From contig NC_039490.1 in assembly GCF_003590095.1 (NCBI RefSeq), positions 2,745,834 to 2,809,833 of the forward strand: DNA of 64,000 bases, written 5' to 3'. Each line of letters opens with the position of its first letter. Position 1 is the stretch's first letter. Positions 21,028 to 33,000 of this stretch are shown one piece after another. The position numbers and the translations under genes were made by a program. Source of the DNA: Trichoplusia ni. Taxonomy: Eukaryota; Arthropoda; Insecta; Lepidoptera; Noctuidae. The notes beneath the pieces were generated by a model, which worked only from the letters and a program-made list of their open reading frames with translations, ran no database searches and had not been told where the DNA came from.

Positions 21028-24000
21028 CTACAATTAAAAATATCGTTTTAATACTATTAGTTAGTTTTTTATGGTTGTTAATAAAAACTTTGCCCCTTGG
21101 TTTCTGAAAGGCATAATTATTTTTAGCCAAAACCAGTTATTATACACGGTGATTTTTAGTCGTCTTACAAAAGTAGCCCAGTTCATGTATTCGACGTAAA
21201 ATACCTACCCCTAGGCGCGATTATTTTTTTTATCATCAACTAAGATAATAAGTACGAAGAAAAATGAAACAAGAGAAATCTGAAATATACTCTTAAAAAT
21301 GATAAAAACGCTGCCGCCCGCGCCCCTCACTATTGTTGCAAGGCTCGAACCGCGCTCGCAACAGAGCTGTGTTTCTAAAAAACTACGAATTGCATCATAA
21401 TATTTAATAACAATTGCTTTTTAAATTTATTCAAATCTCATAAATACCTATTTTTTTTATCATGAACGTGTTCTAGTCATTGGATACATGAACTGGGCTG
21501 CTTTTGTAAGACGACTTAAAAAATCAATCAGTATATTATAGGCATGATAACTAGTTAACTAAAAAATAACGCGCTTGAAAAACTATCTATTAACTATGTA
21601 GTTATTTACAGTGTGTATTATGATACACAAATACCTAAATATTTTTTTAACCTAATAAACGTAATTATTAAAGTTTTACATACGTTGAAGTTAATAATAG
21701 TATTGTACACAATTATTTTTTAATAAAAATATGTTCATAATTTAAGTGAATTTAGACTTTCTAAATAAGAGTGGGTTTTAGGTATATACATATATCCTCT
21801 ATTAATAAGTGATGCAACAGACAATCAAAGTCTAAAAGTTTTGTTGAAAAGTGTACCAAATTTAATTTTACTGAAACCAATAAATTAAAAATAAGCTTTT
21901 TCAGATACTTAGTTAAAAAATCTTGATGAATAGCAGGTTGGAATCCAAGGATTGATTTATTTCAGGGATAATTGCAGTACCTAACTAAACAACCTGAAGA
22001 GTTTGTTTGTTTGTTTGAACGCGCTAATTTCAGGAACACCTGGTTCGAATTGAAAAAAATATTTTTGTGTTGAATAGACCATTTATCAAGGAAGGGCTAT
22101 ATAACATCTCTCTGCTACTAATAGGAGCGAAGATACAACGGAAAATGTGGAAAAACAGGGCAGGTATAAATCATAAGTTACATATGTCTTCTAACCACGC
22201 GGACGAAGTCGCGGGCAACAGCTAGTAGGTAAATACAAATGTATAATAAATTACACATTTTTTGTAAGTGTATACCTACCTGTTTGTTGTGGAATGATAA
22301 TTTCTGTGCAACCTTTTATCTCTTGGTATGATGTTGTATCGTGTCCTTGGATCTGAAATAGCATTAGAGCACATTATTGAAGATATGTATTGTATTCTAA
22401 TGTCGTAAATTCATGACAGTGTGAACACAATTAATTAAAGTATCGTTATTCTTGTTAATGTTACTTTGCACCATCATTTAGGGTTCCTGTTAAGAGATGA
22501 GTAGTAGCCAGTGGGAACACTTGTTATTAATATATTGGCCTGACTGCTAAAAGGAAAGTCTTGGGTTTGATTCCCATACTGGGCCCATATTTTTTAGGTG
22601 AGAACGATCATTTATTTGTTTTATTTCCGAGTGCATTTTTTTATTATATGTTTATATTTAGAATTTTAATATAATGTTTATGAAGAGTGCTTATAAATTA
22701 AAACTTGCTTAGTTTGAGACTAGATGGCGTTGTGTGAAATTGCCCAATATTATTATCATCAAAGTATTTTTACCCAAATCCGGAAAGTAGTATCGGTTAC
22801 AACTAGAACTTCAGTCCAATAAAAGCCTTCGGTGCCAGTGTCTTTAATATCCAAAGTTTCTCTGCGCGAGTCGTTAGAATACTGTATTTCCAGCTTTTCC
22901 AATTTCATGTTACTATGAGCGTTGTCTATAAGGATATAGTTCTTTCTACCTGAAAAACAAGTCTCATTAACATAAATACGTATTATGTACCTGTGACAAA
23001 AAAAGAGAGACATTTCAACATTTTAAATAGGAAACACCTAAACATTTGACAAATTAGACCATATTCTTTCGGCATGCATTTGATTAACCAAATGTCAAAA
23101 GGACCTGCAAATAGAAAATTTTAAGCAACTTCCGGTACATAGAAGATCGAATAATTTTTATGACTATGTTTCTGGTTAAGGGTGCGGTGAACGAATACTT
23201 TTCCATACAAACGTAATACCAAAATCATTGTCGCTACGAACATATCACCGACTTAAAGTTATGTTATTCGGATACAGACGGTATTTATCTAGGTTCCTAT
23301 TAAACTTTTAGTTTAAAACATTCACTATTTACGAAATGCGAGCGAATTGCATTTCGTATATTTTAACACCGCTAACAGCATGTTTTCAACTTAATATTTC
23401 TGTACTTAAAACATTAATATTCTTAATATCCTTTTAATAGGAACACAGATTATATAGTCTAGTTGCAATTTATCAAAAAAAAAGTGGACATATAATAAGT
23501 TTTCATTCATAATTTTTGGTATTACGGAACACAACCAAATTTATCACAAATCTGGAACCATATTATCGCTGTCGCATGTCTCACCAACGCCCGACACGCT
23601 ATGTTTGTGTGCGTGTACGCACTGCTCGTGGCATGCGCTGGCGTTGGGTTCGACATTATAACTATTTATAACTATTAGGTAGTTTACCGATGTAAAAGAT
23701 TGTTTTGTTGTTTATAGTTAAATAAAGTATTCATTTTTGACGACGACGTAATAAGTGATAATTAAAATTAATAGTTAAATAAATTTAATAATTTGGACGG
23801 GGTAGAGCGAGGGCGAGCACATAGGTTTTGTTTACTTTTTGTCTGCTTTACTCTGGTATAACGCGCCTAGATTAATACCTACTCTGTCAATGTTAATTGG
23901 ATTTCTCCTTTACTTTAAATTTGAGTGTTATAATGTATTTGTTGTAGCATTTGAATTTGAAATTATGGTTTCAAGTCTAAATAGCAAAAAAATATATTTG

Positions 24001-27000
24001 TCAAGGTTTTTTGACACTTTCATTCAATTTGACTACACGTATAGCCGAGCGGTTGAGGTTATCCCGCCTAAACAACTGGCCGCGACGTGTCGCGGGTTCG
24101 ATCCCCGTGTAGGACAAGCGTTTGTGTGATTCACGAATGCTTGTTCTGAGGCTAAGTGTCTTTGTGCATGTGAATTGTATGTTTGTGAAAGCCCCGCAAC
24201 ACATGGATTAAATTCCTTAGTGCGGGAGTAGCTTTTTATAGTTTTTATCAAAAAAGAAAGAAAAAAAATCTTTTATATCTGTAAGCACTTTAAGAAGACG
24301 AAGAACTGATTTTAATGAAATTTGGCACAGTACCTACTACGTAGTACGTACCTACAAGCAAAGTAAAATTTTAACAAGGTAGGTATTTAAAAAAAAACGT
24401 TTTAATCCCTACTATACCTAATATTATAAATGCGAAAGTAACTCTGTCTGTCTGTCTGTTACGCTTTCACGTCTAAACCACCGAACTGATTTTAATGAAA
24501 TTTGGTACAGAGATAGAGTTGACCTTGAGAAAGAACATAGGATAGTTTTATCCCGGACTTTTGAAGAGTTTTCTTTCTTGGAAACGCGATATAACCGACA
24601 TCGACGCGGACGAAGCCGCGGGCGAAAAGCTAGTAATAAATATATTTTTTATTAACTAACTATTTACTTACGAAATATTACTTAACCTTAATGTATGTAC
24701 TGTTTAACATAATATTTAAATAAACCGCCTCTAGCATACCTACTTTAAAATTTTAAACGGAACTTGGTAACAGTTGTCGCTCGCTGTAGGTGATTATCGC
24801 GTAGGTATAGGCGAGTTACGACGGAGTCGACGGAGGCCTCTAGCCGATACATGGATGTGGTGGGAGTGAAATATTTGGAAAAAGATTTAATGCAAAAATG
24901 GCATAGTGTGAAAAAATAGGCACTCTTTCTTATTGCAAAAAAAATGAAACTTGGGTTGGATTACTTACGTAATATTTGTTACCTATTAGGTACCAAAAAA
25001 TAAGTTTCATAACGAAAACATACTCGGACTCGGACACAAGGTGTAAAAAATCAACCAAAAATAATAATAATAATAAATGCGGACAACATCACATACATTG
25101 TTCTGAACCCAAAGTAAGTTGCTAGAGCACTTGTGTTATGCAATTCAGATACAACGAAGGTACCACAAACACCCAGACCCGAGACAATGTATAAATAAGA
25201 ATTTTTACATTGACCCGACCGGGGATCGAACCCGGGACCTCAGAGCTAGCGACACCTTGACACCGGTGCGTACGCCACTCGACCACGGAGGTCGTCGAAG
25301 TTACTTATTTTGGGTACCCTGCCTAAACTGTTAAAGATAGAACCATAAAATGTTCTAAGTAATTGTAGATCTTATAAATATCTACAAAAAAGTTCGCGAC
25401 ACACTATACCTATCTATGTCGAGTGAGGTACAATAACCATTTTTTTTATTGGAAAATCTTGATTTTTTTTGTTCTACATTTAAACGCGTTTATTTTACTC
25501 ATGCTATTAATCCTTATTAAAATTAATTATTTCGATCACTAAGTACAGTTAATGTAGATAATATTTGATCTTTGAATAATTAAAATTGGACGTTTGGTTC
25601 TGAAGTTATAACGAAATTAAAATATTACGATTTCTGCTGCACGGCCCGTTATGATATTGTTGTGGTTATAAACGAGAAGGCGCTTTATATTAGCAAAATA
25701 TATGTATTTTTTATCCTCATAAGCTTTTTTAAGCTCATAAATGTTATCTATACTTCTATAGGTACTAATATATAAAGCTGAAGAGTTTGTTTGTTTGTTT
25801 GAACGCGCTAATCTCAGGAACTGCTTGTCCAAATTCAAAAGTATTTAGTTTATCATCACACTGCGACTAATAGGAGCGAAGATACAATGGAAAATGTGGA
25901 AAAAAAAATAGTGCGGGTATAAATTATAACTTATATCTTCTAACCACGCGGACGAAGTCGCGGGCGACAGCTAGTTTTGAATAAAGTGAATATGCGTGCG
26001 TTACGGTATGTTGGTATACCTACCTTTCTTTGGTGAGACATGCAAGAGCGCTAATATTTTTTGATAATCTGCAACTAGACTATATAATCTATGTTCCTAT
26101 TAAAATGATATTAAGATTATTAATATTAAGAATTAAATTACAGAAAAATAAGTTGAAAACATGCTGTTAGCGGTGTTAAAATATACGAAATGCAATTCGC
26201 TGGCATTTCGTAATAGTGAACGTTTTAAACTAAAAGTTTAATAGGAACCTAGATAAATTAAATACCGTCTTTTGGTATTACGTTTGTATTGAAAAGTTTT
26301 CGTTCATGTTTTATTTTATTAGATTTTTAGATTTAAGATACCTAATATCATTAAATCTTCTGATATAGCCATCGTACAATAATTTCCAAAAAAAGCATTA
26401 CTGGTTTTTGTGTTCACCAACGGTTCCGAAAATTAAATAACAAAAATAAAGCATTTACTGAACAAAATTAGTACAATGCAGTGGTTATCAGTCATTATGA
26501 ATGACTCGCTACAAACGTACTACACGCACGCACAGAGCTACGCGCTGCGCCGCGAGAAGTCCGATAGAGATAGCAATGTTTCGTCGGATTTTTGGCTCGC
26601 GTCGAATTGCAGTTGCGCGCTGCTTACACCGGCCTCTTAATGTTCATCCATATGAATTATATTTATTTGAAAACTACTATTTTTACCCAATATGTAGATA
26701 CATACATATAAGTAGTTGTTTATATAATGTTACTAGCGGCCCGGTACGTGCTTCGCTACGTATAAAGTGAAATAAAATAAACAAATCGGAACATCAAATT
26801 CATTTATTTAATCAAAAAAATATTTTATTTAAAATCGAAATCAATTGCTAGCTATTTACAACACACTTAATCCAAAACATTTGGATAAACAATATTTTTT
26901 GTTTTTCCATTTTGAGCATAAATAAACAAACGGCTGGGGGTACCGACTCTGGAACAGGCAACATATAACTGGCCATGTGAAAACAATGTTCCTCCAAATT

Positions 27001-30000
27001 CACACCACAAACGTGAAGTGTTTGACCTTGGGCCTTGTTGATGGACATCGCAAATGATAAACGCACAGGATATTGTAAACGTTTGAACTCAAAAGGCATA
27101 TCAGTTGGAATCATAGGTATACGCGGTATCAAAACAACTTCTCCTTTTGATTTACCAGTTAAGATCGTAGCTTCAATCAAATTTGGCAATAACTTTTTCA
27201 CTGCCAATCTGGTTCCGTTACACAGTTTTGGTGGATTAATATTTCGCAATAATATAATCGAAGAACCAACTTTCAGATTCAAGCAATGCGGTGGCATACC
27301 AGCCGGCTCCAATGAATTTAAAAATTCAATTGGATAATTCATTGCCTCATCTTGATTCATAACACTGTCAATTGATTTATATTTCGTGACTACGCCTGGC
27401 AGTTTCGCTTGAATTTGAAAATTAATTGCATTGACATGAATGTTTTTCGGTGCTAAATGGCGCGTTCTGTCAACCAATCATGATTTCTGTAATTCTGAAC
27501 AATATTCGGAAAAACACATTCAATCAATTCATCTATCGATTGCGCAATTGTACAAAAATTGTTCGGTACAGCGATCAATCCGTTGGTTCTGTCGATTTGT
27601 ATTTTGCCGTCACCAATTTCTAACAATTGTTTTGAGAACTCATGGGCAGCTGGATCATTTTGTAGGTGAACACGCATATTAATGTTTAGTGTCAATTTTT
27701 GTAGATATCTCCAAAGAACTGATGACTTCAAGCAGGCATTTATTTCATCAGCAGGAGTTGATCGAGGAATGACAGGCAATGTTTGACGAAAATCCCCTGA
27801 AAGTAATATCAAAGCACCACCAAAAAGCTGTTGATTACCACGTAAATCTTGCATTGTTCGATTGAATGCTTCTAGTGATTTTTTATTCGCCATTGTACAC
27901 TCATCCCATAAAATAATTGACGTTAATCGCAGAACTTTTGCCATAGCAGAATTTCTCGATATATTGCAAGTTGGAGTTTCAATCACCTGTACATTCAATG
28001 GCAATTTTAATGCAGAGTGTGCGGTCCGACCACCTTCTAATAATGTAGCAGCAATTCCCGAAGATGCAAGTGCTAGTGCAATTTTCTGATCTGATCGAAT
28101 AGTCGCTAAAATCAATGATATAACGAACGTTTTACCTGTGCCACCAGGTGCATCCAAAAAATATAATCCACCTGCATTATTGGAAACGGCTTGCATGATT
28201 GTATCATATACATGTTTTTGCTGAATATTTAATTTGGTTATATTCGATTGTACAAATAAACGCAAATCATTACAGTTGAATTCCTGCTCACGTTGCAATT
28301 CACGATCAAACAAATCATGCATGGGACGATTTGGTGCGGTCATACCCAATTGTACCAATGCTTTATTTGCAATCGTTAGACATATATCTTCAATTATTAT
28401 CAAAGCTTCGTTGCACATTTCCAAGGTAATCAACAAATCAGGATTTCTTGCATGATGACGCATACGAATTAAAATATCTTCTGCCATATAATTTTTATAT
28501 TTGTTCCATAATTCAAGTGGATTTGATGGCATACATGTCGATAATATAATGGCAATAGCATTCGTATTTGTTGTGGATGAGCTGACGTAGATGCATCATT
28601 AAGTGTTGAATCCCAATGTGCATCATCCTCCAACAAATGCAAGAGTTGACATGCTTCACGATATGTTTGACACACGCCGGGTGTTTCACCTCGAAAGTTA
28701 GCCGCATCACAATGTGGACATATTGCGTCCATCATTCCAATGTATCCATACATACTATAATCAATCTGACTGTTGTAATTAAAAGCAGCACGCATCATTT
28801 CAGCCAAAACAGCACGACGTATTCGTGATGGCCGTGCAAGATTCAGTACAGGTACTGGGTTAACAAATCTATTGCGTGCATTACGTTCACGCTGCGATGC
28901 ATTAGCTTGTGCGCGTTCATCTGCAGTCTGTGATCGTCTTAGTAATGCCACATCATTTGCATTACGCGTTCGCCGACCTATATTTGCTCGTCTGGCTGGT
29001 GGCATTTTTCCCGTATGCACATATGTTTTCGCTTAAAAATCGAAAAAAAAATTAGAACAAAAAAAAAAACAAATTCCCAAGAAGCTGTCGCATATAATGC
29101 CATGTGAAATCATATACGGCAACTTAGAAAGTATACATAAATTCAGGACTCACCGTTTGTATGAATGCACTGCAAATGCAATTATGTGAAAAGAAATTTA
29201 TCGCTGATAATATGATTTAATCAAACCACGTCCAAAATGAATTGACGGCATGAATGACATAACAACGTGCTTGTCCTGTCAACAAAACTTCAAAAAAGTT
29301 TCTATTGAATTCATTTATTACAAAAAATGTGACAAATGAGGAACCGCTCGACCGATTTTGTGCAAACTTCACATAAACCATCTACTAAATATGCCGACCA
29401 AATCCTAAGCATTTGGTTTGGATCGGTGAGCCCGTTCTTGAGTTATGGAATTACAACGAAAAGTGGCATTGATTTTTATATATATAGATTTATCCATGCT
29501 TTCGTCGTTTAAATACGTGCTAATTTCACGAGTTCATAGTTCAATTTCATGGGATTATTATTTCCTCACGTCATAATAATCTTGACTACTATGTTACCTG
29601 GCATTGGTTTTTCGCTCGTTTCGTTCATACTTCTTGGCATTCTGGGTGAAAATCCGAATTCCACAGGTAATTTATAACTCTTATATAGTGTTACAGATGT
29701 TGGCCCTCTACTTCGGGTTATGACCGTGTAATCGCCAGCCTTTGCCTCCTTTAACTGGACAACCTGAAAGGATTTTAATTATGATAGGATGGATCAAACC
29801 TTCCCTATACGGCTAGAGGTTTGTGCCCAACAGTCGAACATATAGGATGGATGCGAAGGACAGGAAACAGAGGAGAAAGGTATAAATAAAGGGGGTCAAC
29901 ACCCTGAAGTGGGTTATTCAAGGCTGATGATGAATTTTAAATGATCAAACGAACAGAACACTGTAAGTTCCTGAAGAATTTTTCGGTTATGCGTTCCACC

Positions 30001-33000
30001 AAGTAGTAAAAGATTGATGCTTATTTATCAATATGCGCCATTTGCTTTGCTTTAGCTTGGCTAATTATTTTTTACTCAACTGAATACTGAATCCCAGGAA
30101 CTACTGTTCGCCTATTGAAAAAGGGAAACTTTTGACATTCATTGATTGACTTGCCTGAGTGTTCCTCAAGTCCACTATTTTCTCTACTGAAATGCTGGAG
30201 TTATCTGGTGCGCTTATTTCGACCTTTGGGTTTTCTCCCGAAGCCACTATCATAGCAGTCTTTGTGAAAGCGCCCACTGTAAACTAAACTTTATCTTAAT
30301 AAAACACATTTCAAAATTTAAGGAAATGACTAAAGTCACTATAGTAACTTGTAACTTAGTATTTTTGTGCAATCATTGATTGAGGTGTTCCAATCACGGT
30401 CTTATTTACTTACAGACATTTGTTTGTATTCAATAAATGTTTCCGAAGTTGTTACATCAGTCCACTTCACGTTGATAACTTCTTTCATGTATGGAAAAGC
30501 CTGAAATACAAAAATCGTATCATTTAGGTGTTTTAATAAACCAAGAAGATAGTTTCTACTCTGGGATTGTCATATCATATTAGAATTTGTAACCTAGGAT
30601 TGTTATATAAATATCTATTGTTGTTTAGGGTTCCAAAGGGTAAAAACAGAACTACTATTTCTGAGGCTCTTCTGGCTGTCCGTCCGTCCGTCACCAGCCT
30701 GTATAACAGATTATGGAGATCGATTTTATCTTACAATATATTTACCTACGTAGCTTGATTTCATTTAGCGTTAGAAACCTAAAGAGATGCATGTTTTTAC
30801 AAGACTTATTACAATATTGTAAAGGTTCCTCTATTTGAGTTTCATTATTCTGCCATAACTTTTAATTTAACCGGTAAAATGTATCAAAATTATCTCATTT
30901 ACAGAGTAGATAGAACAGAAAAGAAATTAAGCTATCATAATGGAACCATTTTTCTTTTAAGGATGGTAAGTAATGTTTTGAATTACCTGTCGCAAACTGA
31001 AGGCATCAAATCTCAGGACAGCTCCAGAACAAGCTTTGGCGACATCGAAATAAACTTGTACGTCAACGTTGGGAGACGAGCAAAATCCGCTCAACAGTAT
31101 AACCACCTGAAAGTAATGTTCTTTGTATAAGTTTTCTCCATATCTTGTTCTTAAGTTACTATTTGTTAAATACAAACCTCTTCTGATATATTTAAATGTC
31201 TAATTGTCTAAACTCTCAGATCACGGCACTGATCGCTTGACGATAATAAAAGGGGTTATAAAAATAGTCACACTGAGTATAACAGTCGTAGTCACCGGTG
31301 ATTAGCTATCATCCTTTCAGGTATCAGGAGTTAAAGCTTTATTTGGTGAGCGTAGATAGCAGCTGCTGCGGTTGCTGCAGTCCCGCTCACCCGTTCGGGC
31401 ACACGATAAAAGGTTATAGTAATTAAAACCTGAAACCCCTTTCAGCTCAACTTTAAGAGGAAAGAGTCATTTCATGATTATTCGTCCAGGCTAAGAAAGG
31501 CTCACTAAGTAAATGTATTATTTTGTTTTCTCATTAGGTTTTATTTGAAGTCCGTTGAGTATTTTTTCTTAAAAAATATTATTACCTTACTTTTGGTACT
31601 TCTACACAAGTTTTCCACGGCACCAATTTTGTGAGCATCTTTTGAAAATGCGTCGGTAAAAACGAATATGTTTGATCGGTCTTTGCTTATTTGTAAAGCT
31701 TTTTCTATTCCAGTGAGAGAATTTCTGGACACTCAGTGCCTCCAGCTGCTGTCAAACCATTGAGTGAACTAAGAATGTCCCGTGGTGTTGCCTTGATTAT
31801 TGGATCACCTACACCTGTAACAGAACCCACGGGTTGCTCTTCGGGAGTGCGGCAGAAGTGAAACTTCAATAAAGTTCTGTATCTGCCAGCCGCATATTTT
31901 GATTAAGGTGTAGAGTTTGTGAAGTTAGGCTTGTAGAGCTAGGGCGTTTAGTGTTAGAAGCTCTCATGAGAACTTTTTGAGAATGCGAGTCATGTAGTCT
32001 CGTATTGGCAACATTTTACATGAAAATGTTTTTGGTGGGAGTTTTTATATCTTGGGTATGAAATGAAAGGAAAATAACATACAAAGTCAATTTATCTATG
32101 AAGTCTATATATTATACGTAAACACAAATACAACAAAAAACAATACTAAGACCAAAAAACATGTTGGAAAAAAAGAATATTGACGTAATTTTATGTTAGT
32201 ACCTAATTTTCACAAAATATTTTTGTGGTACATATATTATTTTGCTACTGTATTATTAGAACTGACCGATAAATACTGACATTGTACTCCCTGATAAAAT
32301 CATATATGGTACTAAGTACCTACCTAACATAATACATAATTATGTAGTTGATTAATATATATAATTAATGAATGCTGATAAGTTTTTCCGCGTGTGTAAG
32401 TATGACACGTGTGTATTCTGCCTACAATGTTAGTGAGCAGAAGTTTCTCTATTTTACCTAATTTTGTACTATTTTAATATGAAACAAAATAGCCGTTATA
32501 CATAAGTACATTTTTAAACATTAACATTTTAACGACGAGATTATAAAAAGAATCGAATCAGATCTTCACAGTTCGAGAACGTTTGATTTTAGCATACAAT
32601 TTATATTTTTATAGTAATTTTGGTGAGGATGATTCATTCTTAAATGATGCAGTTTACTCACATGTATCTAAAATAACGAAAGTATAATACTCTGCTGGGT
32701 AATTATAATTTAATTTATGAATTGTGTTTTTGAAATAATAGAGACATGACAGGCCCATGAGTGAATGAAAAATGCTTGACCACTTGAACGAGTGTGTTAC
32801 CTATTTACGCTACGGTAAAGGCCCGCAAGGTGTGCAAAGTTATGATTTTATAAACATTGACTGAAAGAAAATTATAAAGACGGCCACTGACTTTTGGAGA
32901 TATATTTTTAAAAACTTTTGATTCATGCTGATATTTGTAGTAAAATTTATTTATTTAAATATTTACTAAACACTAATACCTTACAATAATATGTTCTACT

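Noticed and set aside
22505..22600. tRNA-like stretch with GGGTTTGATTCCC
   Set aside because: Only a B-box-like sequence is visible, with no A box at proper spacing; too weak to call.
24045..24110. Possible tRNA gene
   Set aside because: A and B boxes are present, but no tRNA cloverleaf or anticodon stem is complete, and an unrelated body with an A-rich tail follows; it is a SINE.
26501..26770. 89-codon plus-strand ORF beside the Helitron
   Set aside because: It crosses the Helitron 3' end and is rich in arginine from GC-rich repeat sequence; not a gene.
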